Assembly: GCA_002385665.1 (NCBI GenBank)
Contig: DGDX01000111.1
Coordinates: 9,247-19,845 of the forward strand
Length of the DNA: 10,599 nt
From: Firmicutes bacterium UBA3941
Lineage (GTDB): Bacteria; Bacillota; Clostridia; Caldicoprobacterales; UBA3941
Reading direction: 5' to 3'
Numbering within the stretch: position 1 is the first letter of the stretch; the number at the start of each line of letters is the position of its first letter. Below, in pieces: positions 1 to 7,042 of the stretch. Position numbers and translations under genes: made by a program. The notes under the pieces were generated by a model. It searched no databases and had not been told where the DNA came from. It was given only the letters and a program-made list of their open reading frames with translations.

Positions 1-218
1 GCTTTAAGCGTCCTGCTTAAAGCTACGGCTTTTCTGCATTCCATAAGCCAAGTTTTCTTAGCCAAATCGATGAAGTCATCCGCTTATCAATAGCTCATTA
101 CCTTTGATAGGCAATAAGTTAATGAATTATCACGACACATTAATCAATTTCGCTGCATATAGGATCTATAGGTATTGTATAAAGGCCATTTCCCGGCCTT
201 TTTCTTACCCACACATAT
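1..218 (-). other. Unassigned leader-like region, no gene recognised
   Basis: This stretch lies downstream (on the minus strand) of a good promoter and contains no convincing gene. Read on the minus strand it offers three hairpins near the window edge: 46-63 (7 bp around an AAAA loop, two of the pairs being G-U only in minus-strand RNA), 27-49 (5 bp, GGCUU with AAGCC), and 1-23 (8 bp, GCUUUAAG with CUUAAAGC, 7-nt loop). The first two share bases 46-49 and cannot form together. A minus-strand frame from about 87 to 1 is open (beginning A-D-D-F-I-D-L) but has neither a Shine-Dalgarno sequence nor a good start. A plus-strand frame open from base 1 stops at 91-93, and its peptide is not recognisable. 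Leader RNA of a gene beyond the window is my preferred reading. A small RNA or a degenerate gene end is possible. Confidence 0.35.
181..204. terminator. Hairpin with T-run on the plus strand
   Basis: Seven-base arms AAAGGCC (181-187) and GGCCTTT (195-201) flank a 7-nt loop. On the plus strand the stem is followed directly by further T residues, the shape of an intrinsic terminator for rightward transcription, yet no rightward gene is recognised before it. On the minus strand the same hairpin would sit about 17 nt after the predicted start of the leftward transcript, without a downstream U-tract, and would then be a 5' stabilising or leader hairpin. The sequence does not decide between these. 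Confidence 0.4.
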
Positions 219-224
219 AGTTCA

Positions 225-254
225 ATTATATAGTAGGTATCAGCTAAATGTAAA
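225..254 (-). promoter_or_regulatory. Sigma-A-type promoter reading leftward out of the glmM terminator
   Basis: On the minus strand a -35 box TTTACA (249-254, five of six matches to TTGACA) is separated by 18 nt from a perfect -10 box TATAAT (225-230). The expected start of transcription is near 218. It lies about 48 nt beyond the glmM terminator, so it starts a new transcription unit running off the left edge of the window. The score is by eye. The spacing is one base above optimum. Confidence 0.6.
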
Positions 255-301
255 CCTTCATTATGGATAATATACTGGATAGAGTTCCATAAGCTGTAAT
301 G

Positions 302-341
302 AAAAAGCAGTAGACTCCTGATCCAAATAGCCTACTGCTTT
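302..341 (-). terminator. Intrinsic terminator of glmM
   Basis: Ten-base perfect arms (304-313 and 332-341, AAAGCAGTAG paired with CTACTGCTTT) enclose an 18-nt loop. On the minus strand the second arm runs into a U-tract (complement of the A-run 302-306). It begins 27 nt after the glmM stop codon, the usual position for the end of that transcript. Confidence 0.8.
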
Positions 342-367
342 AGTTATCCATGTTACAATAAGACCTG

Positions 368-1714
368 TTAATTTAATCTTTCCTCAATTAACCTGGCCAG
401 ACCGACGGCATACTCTTCGATCTCCGCCTGATCCTTGCCCTCTATCATAACCCTGATCAGGGGTTCCGTTCCGGAAGGCCGGATGAGCACCCTGCCCCTG
501 CCTTTAAACCTGTCCTCTATGGTCCTTATCTCCTTCTGAATCTCCGGATCCTTGTCGAACTCCCCTTTACGGGACTCATTTACTCTGGCATTTATCAATA
601 CCTGGGGATATTTCTCCATGGCGGAGGCCAATTGGGAGAGGGATTTTCTTTCCCGCTTCAAAATTGACAACAACTGAAGGGCCGTTAAGATACCATCCCC
701 TGTAGTGTTGTAATCCAGGAAGATAATATGGCCGGACTGCTCTCCGCCCAGGTTGTATCCTTCCTCCAACATCTTCTCAAGTACGAATCTATCCCCGACA
801 TTGGTCTTTACAACCTTGCATCCCGCCTTTTTAAAGGCCTCATCAAAGCCCATATTGCTCATAACGGTGCCCACCACCGTATCCTTTTTGAGCAGGCCCC
901 TCTTCTTCATATCCAGGCCGCAGATCACCAGTAACTGGTCACCATCTACCAGCTCCCCATTCTCATCTACCGCAATTAACCTGTCTGCATCTCCGTCAAA
1001 AGCCAGTCCCAAATCGGCACCGGTCTCTATTACATGATCCTGAAGCTTATCGGGATAGGTGGAACCGCATAGGTTGTTGATATTGATCCCATCGGGATCG
1101 TTGTATATGGTGTGGACCTCGGCTCCGAGTTCTGAGAAGATCTGCGGTGCGATCCTGTAGGATGAACCATTGGCGCAGTCCACCACCAGCTTCAGACCCT
1201 CTAAAGTGGTATCTATGGTTCCTTTTAAGAAACTCTCGTAATGTCTTGAGGCATTTTTTACCCTGACTATACGTCCGACGTTTATACCCGTTGGATAGGT
1301 AATGCTCTCTCCGCCATCCAATATTATGCTTTCGATCTTTTCTTCCAGTTCATCGGACAGCTTATATCCCTGATTGTTAAATATCTTTATTCCATTGTAT
1401 TCCATAGAATTATGGGAGGCAGATATCACAATCCCTGCATCCGCCTTATAGTGTCTGGCAAGATAGGCCACAGCGGGAGTAGGCATTACCCCTACTACCC
1501 TGGCCTCTGAGCCTACGGAACATATACCGGCTATCAAAGCCGCCTCCAGCATATCTCCCGATAGCCTGGTATCCCTTCCAACCAATATTCTGGGCTTATA
1601 TTGGGCCAGAGATAATACCCTGGCACTTGCCTGACCCAGTTTATAGACCAGTTCACAGTTTAGCTTCTCGTTTGCTAAACCCCTGACCCCGTCAGTTCCA
1701 AATAATCTTCCCAT
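368..1714 (-). CDS. glmM: Phosphoglucosamine mutase GlmM
   Basis: Cytoplasmic enzyme that interconverts glucosamine-6-phosphate and glucosamine-1-phosphate on the way to UDP-N-acetylglucosamine, the precursor of peptidoglycan. The 448-residue product has the full alpha-D-phosphohexomutase layout. It begins M-G-R-L-F-G-T-D-G-V-R-G. The phosphoserine loop S-A-S-H-N carries the catalytic serine at residue 100. The magnesium loop D-G-D-A-D-R covers 240-245. The sugar-binding G-E-Q-S-G-H lies at 324-329, and the phosphate-binding R-P-S-G-T-E-P at 412-418. Length and motif positions match Gram-positive GlmM, which separates it from phosphoglucomutase and phosphomannomutase. The start is supported by a GAAGGTGA ribosome-binding site about 5 nt upstream. 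In many Firmicutes glmM follows cdaA and cdaR. Here it follows trxB after a structured 118-nt gap, and no glmS is visible downstream before the terminator. Confidence 0.97.
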   Translation of the reverse strand: MGRLFGTDGVRGLANEKLNCELVYKLGQASARVLSLAQYKPRILVGRDTRLSGDMLEAALIAGICSVGSEARVVGVMPTPAVAYLARHYKADAGIVISASHNSMEYNGIKIFNNQGYKLSDELEEKIESIILDGGESITYPTGINVGRIVRVKNASRHYESFLKGTIDTTLEGLKLVVDCANGSSYRIAPQIFSELGAEVHTIYNDPDGININNLCGSTYPDKLQDHVIETGADLGLAFDGDADRLIAVDENGELVDGDQLLVICGLDMKKRGLLKKDTVVGTVMSNMGFDEAFKKAGCKVVKTNVGDRFVLEKMLEEGYNLGGEQSGHIIFLDYNTTGDGILTALQLLSILKRERKSLSQLASAMEKYPQVLINARVNESRKGEFDKDPEIQKEIRTIEDRFKGRGRVLIRPSGTEPLIRVMIEGKDQAEIEEYAVGLARLIEERLN

Positions 1715-1737
1715 GATGTCACCTTCTTATTTATTAA

Positions 1738-1804
1738 GGCGTTCCAAAATGATACACTCTTGCAAGGTGCAGCCCTCAATGCCATAATTCATTTATGAAA
1801 CGCC
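1738..1804 (-). promoter_or_regulatory. Predicted structured RNA element in the glmM leader
   Basis: The trxB-glmM gap can fold, as minus-strand RNA, into a long interrupted stem. An outer 8-bp helix (1797-1804 with 1738-1745) includes one G-U pair that exists only in the minus-strand RNA. After a small internal loop comes a 6-bp helix (AAAUGA 1789-1794 with UCAUUU 1747-1752). The terminal region contains a small UGCA-CCU-UGCA hairpin (1761-1771). The foot of the stem is about 23 nt before the glmM start codon, leaving the ribosome-binding site free. It is not followed by a U-tract, so it is not a standard terminator of trxB. I do not recognise it as a known riboswitch. It could be a leader regulating glmM, an mRNA-stabilising or processing element, or a small palindromic repeat. 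Confidence 0.45.
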
Positions 1805-1832
1805 GATTATTCCTGTATATCTGTTTCGATTC

Positions 1833-2750
1833 CTAGCCGAAATTCTCCATAATATATCTTTGGGCTGAGAGTGTAGCTATGGCCCCATCGGAAGCCGCAG
1901 TTACCAGCTGCCATACCGGCTTATAACGCACATCGCCTGCGACGAATACTCCCGGTACGCTTGTATTCATTGATTCATCCCCAATAATAAAACCATCGGG
2001 GGTCATATCCAACTTGCCCTTTGCCAACTCACTGTTGGGCTTAATTCCAATGGCAACAAAGAATCCGTCAAGGTCCAGCCGGGTGGTCTGACCGGTCTTT
2101 ACGTTCCTGACCTCGATTCCTTCCACCTGCTCTTCCCCTAATATGGATTCCACTACTGTATCCCAAAGGACCTCAATCTTTTCATGCTTTAGGACCCTGT
2201 CCTGGAGGATCTTAAGCCCCCTGAACTGATCCCTCCGATGGATCAGATAGACCTTGGAAGCATATTGGGCAAGGAAATAGGCATCTTCCAAGGCAGTATC
2301 CCCTCCCCCTACGACAGCCGTAACCCTATCCTTATAGAAGGTACCATCGCAGGTGGCACAGTAGGAAACACCCCTGCCCCTGAATAGATCTTCCTTGTTC
2401 AGGCCCAGTTCCTTGGGACTGGCCCCTGTGGCTAAGATGATAGTCCTGGTTTCGTAGACCTGTCCATCGGTGACTACTTTTTTAACGTCCCCATCTACTA
2501 TAATCTCATTGACATCGTCGTAGAGAATTTCCAGTCCAAATTTCCGGGCGTGCTCCTCAAGTTTCATGGAGAAATCCGGACCACTGATGGGTTCCACAAA
2601 CCCCGGATAATTTTCTATGCTGTATGTGGTAGCGGCCTGGCCTCCCGGAAACATCCTTTCGAATAATATGGTATCCATACCGGCCCGTTTGGCATACATG
2701 CCCGCCGTCAATCCTGCAATACCACCGCCTATTATGATAATATCCTTCAT
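1833..2750 (-). CDS. trxB: Thioredoxin reductase (NADPH, FAD)
   Basis: Flavoprotein that passes electrons from NADPH through FAD to a redox-active disulfide and on to thioredoxin, in the cytoplasm. The 305-residue product has the low-molecular-weight TrxR architecture. An N-terminal FAD-binding G-G-G-I-A-G lies at residues 8-13. The active-site C-A-T-C is at 131-134. The second nucleotide-binding motif G-G-G-D-T-A-L-E covers 148-155. H-R-R-D-Q-F-R at 171-177 holds the arginines that favour NADPH. The C-terminal FAD motif A-G-D-V-R is at 271-275. Length is typical and nothing is missing. An AAAGGAG ribosome-binding site lies 9 nt before the start. The gene has its own promoter at 2869-2897 and a leader of about 110 nt, so it is transcribed apart from the sugar operon before it. 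No thioredoxin gene is adjacent. Confidence 0.96.
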   Translation of the reverse strand: MKDIIIIGGGIAGLTAGMYAKRAGMDTILFERMFPGGQAATTYSIENYPGFVEPISGPDFSMKLEEHARKFGLEILYDDVNEIIVDGDVKKVVTDGQVYETRTIILATGASPKELGLNKEDLFRGRGVSYCATCDGTFYKDRVTAVVGGGDTALEDAYFLAQYASKVYLIHRRDQFRGLKILQDRVLKHEKIEVLWDTVVESILGEEQVEGIEVRNVKTGQTTRLDLDGFFVAIGIKPNSELAKGKLDMTPDGFIIGDESMNTSVPGVFVAGDVRYKPVWQLVTAASDGAIATLSAQRYIMENFG

Positions 2751-2837
2751 TTTATCCTACTCCTTTCGGCCTTCTTATTCTGCTCTTTTGGCCATGAAGA
2801 ATAGATATGAATACATAGTATACATATTATTTACACC

Positions 2838-2861
2838 TTATCCAACCGAATTTTTGGATAA
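2838..2861. repeat. Perfect 8-bp inverted repeat at the trxB transcription start
   Basis: TTATCCAA (2838-2845) and TTGGATAA (2854-2861) are perfect inverted arms separated by 8 nt. The arms sit immediately downstream of the predicted trxB -10 box, at about +1 to +24. The position suits either a repressor operator or a 5' stem on the mRNA. No regulator is identified from it. Confidence 0.5.
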
Positions 2862-2868
2862 TATCCAT

Positions 2869-2897
2869 ATTATACCCTAAATAATTATTTTTGTGAA
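2869..2897 (-). promoter_or_regulatory. Promoter of trxB
   Basis: On the minus strand a -35 box TTCACA (2892-2897, five of six matches) is 17 nt from a perfect -10 box TATAAT (2869-2874). Spacing is optimal for the housekeeping sigma factor. The predicted start near 2862 leaves a 5' untranslated region of about 110 nt before trxB. Confidence 0.75.
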
Positions 2898-2935
2898 TAA
2901 AAAGGTTGTCACCTCCTGTAATGGGAGGTGACAAC
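2896..2935 (-). terminator. Intrinsic terminator closing the sugar operon
   Basis: A perfect 12-bp stem (arms 2905-2916 and 2924-2935) with a 7-nt loop is followed on the minus strand by CCTTTTTATT. It begins 57 nt after the ThuA-like stop codon and ends the leftward carbohydrate operon. The U-tract overlaps the trxB -35 box. Confidence 0.88.
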
Positions 2936-2991
2936 TCAATCAGTCCGTATCTATTTGATCTATTCACCAGAGTCTTTCGAAAAGCCCTGCC

Positions 2992-3720
2992 TTACTTCTT
3001 AATTTCTACTACAGGTTTTGTATTCCCATAAGTTAATTCCGGGAATTTTATGGGAGCAGCCCATTTAACCGCATTGGTTATTACCTTTTGTATCTCCGGT
3101 TGATGGTAGATTGGGAAGGTCTCATGGCCGGGTCGGAAGTAGAATACCTTGCCCTTGCCTCTATAGTAACAGCATCCGCTCCTGAAAACCTCTCCGCCTT
3201 CAAACCAGCTGATAAACACCAGATCATCAGGTTTTGGAATGCAAAAATGCTCGCCGTAGGTTTCTTCGCTGGGTATGATTATTTTCTCATCCAGACCGTC
3301 TACGATGGGATGGCTGGGATCGACCACCCAAAGGATCTCCTTGTCCCCGTCTTCGCGCCACCTTAACAATCCGGTATCAGTACCGCAGACTTTACTGAAG
3401 ATTTTGGAGGCGTGGCCGGAATGCAGGACTATCAACCCCATCCCGTCCATGACTCTTTTATAAACCCTGTCTACGATCTCATCTTCTACCTGGTTATGGG
3501 CCATATGTCCCCACCAAATCAGAACATCGGTATCATTCAAGACCTCTTCAGTCAGGCCGTGCTCAGGCATCCTCAGAGTAGCGGTTTTTACATCCATGCC
3601 TGCTTCCTTTAGAAAATTACCTATGCAATTGTGGATACCTTCCGGATATATTTCACCAATCTCCGGTACTTCCACCTCATGCAGGTATTCGTTCCATACC
3701 GTTACCTTTATCTTACCCAT
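2992..3720 (-). CDS. ThuA-like (trehalose utilisation family) protein
   Basis: The 242-residue product matches the ThuA family, which has a class I glutamine-amidotransferase-like fold and a role in sugar metabolism beside Gfo/Idh/MocA oxidoreductases. Visible blocks are D-V-L-I-W-W-G-H (65-72), [11 protein letters not shown] (95-105), D-P-S-H-P-I-V-D-G (134-142), P-S-E-E-T-Y-G-E (150-157) and F-R-P-G-H-E-T (195-201), all conserved in the family. There is no signal peptide, so it is cytoplasmic. The start has an AAAGGAGTG ribosome-binding site. It follows the upstream oxidoreductase by 20 nt and is the last gene of the operon. In rhizobia ThuA and ThuB act on 3-keto derivatives of disaccharides. 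A similar role here is inferred from pairing, and the sugar is unknown. I do not assign the symbol thuA because trehalose is not implied by the context. Confidence 0.88.
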   Translation of the reverse strand: MGKIKVTVWNEYLHEVEVPEIGEIYPEGIHNCIGNFLKEAGMDVKTATLRMPEHGLTEEVLNDTDVLIWWGHMAHNQVEDEIVDRVYKRVMDGMGLIVLHSGHASKIFSKVCGTDTGLLRWREDGDKEILWVVDPSHPIVDGLDEKIIIPSEETYGEHFCIPKPDDLVFISWFEGGEVFRSGCCYYRGKGKVFYFRPGHETFPIYHQPEIQKVITNAVKWAAPIKFPELTYGNTKPVVEIKK

Positions 3721-3740
3721 TCAAAACACTCCTTTGTATT

Positions 3741-4826
3741 TTATAATGTTACCCATTCGCCCTTTTCAACAGATTCAAGAATACTGTCCAGCACATGTTG
3801 ATTTCTCTGACCGTCAAATATTGTTGCAGCTAAGTCGTCACCCTTATCCTTGAGTATGTCGGCAAAGGATTGCATTTGGTCTGCCTTGAATTTATCCGGT
3901 ATAGGCAGCTTGGTAAATACCCGGGCTTCACGGTTTACCTCACCCATACAGACTTCAATTTCATTGGTATTGGGAGTTGCGTCCAGGTGGTATACCATGG
4001 CTCCCTTGCTTCCGTATACCTCCATCCTCTGATAATTGCCCCTTCCATATGCAAAGCGGGTAATCTGGAAGTTTACGGATGTATTCCCGTCCATTTCGGC
4101 CATGTAGTTGCAGAAGTCATCAACATCCACCTTGCCTGTTTCGTCGCTTCCGGGTATCTTCCTCTCATGTACAAAGGTACCTGCATGACCTATTACCTTT
4201 TTATACTCCTTACCTGTTACAAAACGAACCAGGTCTATTCCATGGGAACCAAGATCGCCCAAGGCACCGGAGCCTGTTCTCTCCTTTATGTAACGCCATA
4301 CAAGGGGAACATTGGCATCAGGAAGACCCCATGCCTGGAAATACTGCATACTTACATGATAAATATCGCCGATAAGTCCCCTGTCGATTATATCCTTCAT
4401 ATACCTGACAGCGGGTATAAAGCGGTAGGAGAAGCATACCATGCTCTTTAAGCCCTTTTCCCTGGTTATCTCAGCCAATTTGTCAGCCTCTTCCCTGGTC
4501 ATGGTTATTGGCTTTTCCAGGGCATAGGGTTTACCTGCCATAGCCGCAGCATAGGCAATTTCAAAATGGCTGTCGTTGGGTGTGGATATATCCACAGCTT
4601 CAACATCCGGACAATTAATAAGGTCCTGATAGTTGGTAAAGCAGTGGGAATCGGGTATGTTATACTTTTCCTGCGCCTCTTTTAATGCTTTGGGATCAAT
4701 GTCGCACAGGGCTACCAGCTTTAAATCCGGACTTCTTTCTATTCCGGGCAGATGTACACCCTTGGATATATTACCCAGGCCAACTGATCCGATACCAATA
4801 CGCCTACTCTTTTGTTCCATGGACAT
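3741..4826 (-). CDS. Gfo/Idh/MocA family NAD(P)-dependent oxidoreductase (copy 1)
   Basis: Cytoplasmic dehydrogenase of 361 residues that should oxidise or reduce a hydroxyl or keto group of a sugar or cyclitol using NAD(P). The N-terminal Rossmann motif G-S-V-G-L-G-N-I-S-K-G spans 13-23. The acidic C-D-I-D-P after the second strand (41-45) suggests NAD. The family signature E-K-P is at 104-106, and D-L-G-S-H-G-I-D-L at 191-199 supplies the conserved Asp and His of the catalytic site. The C-terminal beta-sheet domain is complete. An upstream GGAAGGG supports the first ATG (an in-frame second ATG lies two codons in). It is tightly coupled to the ThuA-like gene (20-nt gap), which recalls ThuB beside ThuA. 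The 109-nt gap before it shows no terminator. The substrate cannot be read from the sequence. Confidence 0.93.
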   Translation of the reverse strand: MSMEQKSRRIGIGSVGLGNISKGVHLPGIERSPDLKLVALCDIDPKALKEAQEKYNIPDSHCFTNYQDLINCPDVEAVDISTPNDSHFEIAYAAAMAGKPYALEKPITMTREEADKLAEITREKGLKSMVCFSYRFIPAVRYMKDIIDRGLIGDIYHVSMQYFQAWGLPDANVPLVWRYIKERTGSGALGDLGSHGIDLVRFVTGKEYKKVIGHAGTFVHERKIPGSDETGKVDVDDFCNYMAEMDGNTSVNFQITRFAYGRGNYQRMEVYGSKGAMVYHLDATPNTNEIEVCMGEVNREARVFTKLPIPDKFKADQMQSFADILKDKGDDLAATIFDGQRNQHVLDSILESVEKGEWVTL

Positions 4827-4935
4827 AATAAATCACCCTTCCGCACAAAAATTTTATTAACAAGGTGTCTTTGTAACTAATCCTATCCCAAATCTCCATA
4901 AATAGCAACGGGTATGACCATATAAGCGAGTTGGA

Positions 4936-6957
4936 TTACAGCTCCACATCACTACCCTGTCGTATAAACAGTGGGATTGTGTCTATAGGTGCAACAGCAG
5001 TTACGCATTGACCACCCTCATACACCTTACCGGTAGCTACTTCCCGCCAATGCTCGCCTTTTGGCAGGTAAACCACCTTTTCTGTAACACCAGGCTCATA
5101 TACGGGTGATACAAGAATATCATCACCAAACATATAGGTGTCCTCATAATCGTATCCCGTTGTATCTTCAGGATAAGCAAAGAACAGTGGGCGTATTACG
5201 GGGGTACCCTTTTCATGAGCCTGTCTCATGGTGCGCTTAATGTATGGGAATAGCTTCTTGCGCATTAGAATATACTTCCTGCAGATCTCATAATTGTCCT
5301 CACCATAACTCCAAATCTCGTTATCAGCTCCTGAACCAAACTGTGGATCACCATTTTCAGCCTTATAACGCATACCTTCGCAGGGCCAGTGGGGTAGTCT
5401 TTCACCATGTAAGCGGAAAACAGGTAAAAAAGCACCTAGCTGGAACCAGCGAATAAACAACTCATGAAAATCGGGATCGTCAGTATAACCACCAATAAAG
5501 CCGCCAATGTCGCAGGTCCACCATGGGATACCGGAAACGGAGGCGGATAGACCGGCACAAATTTGCTCACGCAGTGTTCGCCAGGAAGAATAAACATCAC
5601 CGGACCATAGCAGGGTGCCAAAACGTTGACTTCCGGCCCAGGCACACCTTACCAGATTAAGGACCTTATCCATACCGGCAGCGGTCATACCATCATAAAA
5701 AGCCTTGGAATAAAAGAAGGGGTATATATTGGCTACCTGAGCCCCTGAACCAATATGATAACGTACGTTTTCCATATCGTTGGAAGCTGTTTCAGGTTCT
5801 GCCTGATCCAACCAGAATAAATCGATACCCTTGTCGAAATAATTCTTCTTTACTGCCCGCCAGACTACCTCATTCGCTCCCGGATGTGTCGCATCGTAAT
5901 AGGTAGTATATCCCATAAAGGTGCTGTACAGATTACCATGGTCTGCCTGTATCAGGCCGCCCATCTCAGCAAGTTCCGCATGATTCTCACTCTCTACGTC
6001 AACCGTAGGCCAGATTGAGACCATCAGCCTGGTTCCCATATCGTTAAGTTCCCTGATCATGGCATCAGGATCGGGCCAATGCTTTAGGTCGAACTTCCAA
6101 TCCCCTTGCTTGGGCCAATGGAAAAAATCAACTACAATGACGTCAAGGGGAACGCCACGGCGTTTATATTCGCGGGCAACCGTCATCAGTTCCTCCTGGG
6201 TGCGATAACGGAGTTTGCTCTGCCAAAAACCCATCACATCGTCACGCATCATAGGGACACGACCCGTTACACCGGTATAGTTCTCCATAATATCCGCTGG
6301 AGTATCCCCGGCAGTGATCCAGTAATCCATCTGTTTAGTGGAATTTGCGACCCATTCTGTACGGTTCAAACCCAGGGTTACACGACCCAGGGCTGGGTTA
6401 TTCCATAAAAATCCATAACCCCTGGTTGAGATCATGAAAGGAATAGAGGCCTGTGAATTACGCTGAGACAGTTCCAGGGTGAGACCCTTGCGGTTGAGAT
6501 ATTTCTCCTGGTATTGTCCCAAACCATAGAGCCTTTCATCGCTATAAGCTTCAAAATATGCTGTTACCTTCCAATCGCCACCTATAATCGGTTTAAACTC
6601 CCGGGCCTTATAATTGACAGGTACACAATACTGAGTTAAATCAATTCGGTTACGCCAGTACTCGCGTGTCAGTTCCTTACCATTTTGATTATAATAGGCG
6701 ATATAGCCGTGCCCATCGATAATAGCAGTGATTTTACCATTTCGGATGGAGACAGTATTGTTTTCTTTATCATGATTTAGTTCAACATCCCCATCTCCCC
6801 TCCTGGCCTCTGGCATTAGTGCCCAGTTTTCATCCAAAAATGATTCCGAGTATGTAACACGTATACGTAAGCTGTCCTTACCCCAAGGTTCAATGCGTAT
6901 TTTCTCACGTCCTCGTTGATAGTACAAATAATCATTGCTGATATCTACTATAGACAT
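4936..6957 (-). CDS. GH31 family alpha-glycosidase, alpha-xylosidase-like
   Basis: Retaining alpha-glycosidase of 673 residues, lacking a signal peptide and so cytoplasmic. It should act on imported alpha-linked oligosaccharides. The N-terminal beta-sandwich (about 1-235) contains R-L-Y-G-L-G-Q-Y-Q (142-150). The TIM barrel holds P-L-D-V-I-V-V-D (270-277). The probable nucleophile is Asp384 in F-W-L-D-Q-A-E-P-E, and the probable acid/base is Asp454 in L-W-S-G-D-V. G-L-S-A-S-V-S-G-I-P-W-W-T-C-D-I-G-G-F (469-487) is very typical of GH31. The W-L-D-x-x-E-P-E form resembles xyloglucan and isoprimeverose alpha-xylosidases more than YicI. Specificity for xylose is an inference, and alpha-glucosidase or alpha-galactosidase activity is possible. 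Start: AAGGAGGG 5 nt before the ATG. It lies 83 nt after the carbon-nitrogen hydrolase in the same operon. Confidence 0.93.
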   Translation of the reverse strand: MSIVDISNDYLYYQRGREKIRIEPWGKDSLRIRVTYSESFLDENWALMPEARRGDGDVELNHDKENNTVSIRNGKITAIIDGHGYIAYYNQNGKELTREYWRNRIDLTQYCVPVNYKAREFKPIIGGDWKVTAYFEAYSDERLYGLGQYQEKYLNRKGLTLELSQRNSQASIPFMISTRGYGFLWNNPALGRVTLGLNRTEWVANSTKQMDYWITAGDTPADIMENYTGVTGRVPMMRDDVMGFWQSKLRYRTQEELMTVAREYKRRGVPLDVIVVDFFHWPKQGDWKFDLKHWPDPDAMIRELNDMGTRLMVSIWPTVDVESENHAELAEMGGLIQADHGNLYSTFMGYTTYYDATHPGANEVVWRAVKKNYFDKGIDLFWLDQAEPETASNDMENVRYHIGSGAQVANIYPFFYSKAFYDGMTAAGMDKVLNLVRCAWAGSQRFGTLLWSGDVYSSWRTLREQICAGLSASVSGIPWWTCDIGGFIGGYTDDPDFHELFIRWFQLGAFLPVFRLHGERLPHWPCEGMRYKAENGDPQFGSGADNEIWSYGEDNYEICRKYILMRKKLFPYIKRTMRQAHEKGTPVIRPLFFAYPEDTTGYDYEDTYMFGDDILVSPVYEPGVTEKVVYLPKGEHWREVATGKVYEGGQCVTAVAPIDTIPLFIRQGSDVEL

Positions 6958-7034
6958 ATAAGCCCTCCTTAACAGTAAATAAGATAAATTAATCTACGCA
7001 GGTAAACCCCTTAAGCCCTTTTAATTAGTTTTAT

Positions 7035-7042
7035 CCTCCTTT
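7035..7042 (-). promoter_or_regulatory. Orphan Shine-Dalgarno sequence
   Basis: A consensus AAAGGAGG overlaps the stop codon of the carbon-nitrogen hydrolase. About 9 nt further on there is ATT rather than ATG, and the frame from it stops after four codons. It does not serve the GH31 gene, which has its own AAGGAGG at 6962-6968. It may be the remains of a lost short gene, a translational-standby site, or chance. Confidence 0.35.

Noticed and set aside
1..93. End of a rightward gene closed by the hairpin at 181-204
   Set aside because: The frame is open from base 1 to a stop at 91-93, but its 30 residues are not recognisable and the hairpin is 88 nt away. Too little to call a gene.
1..300. 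glmS ribozyme or a known riboswitch downstream of glmM
   Set aside because: I looked on the minus strand for the glmS ribozyme core and for familiar riboswitch cores (SAM, lysine, TPP, c-di-GMP, purine, T-box). Only a vague GGACGC-AAAGC resemblance to the c-di-GMP-I core is present, without its other conserved parts.
3870..4451. Open frame of 193 codons on the plus strand
   Set aside because: It lies wholly antisense to the oxidoreductase at 3741-4826, whose family motifs are complete. The translation looks like an antisense shadow and no ribosome-binding site was identified.
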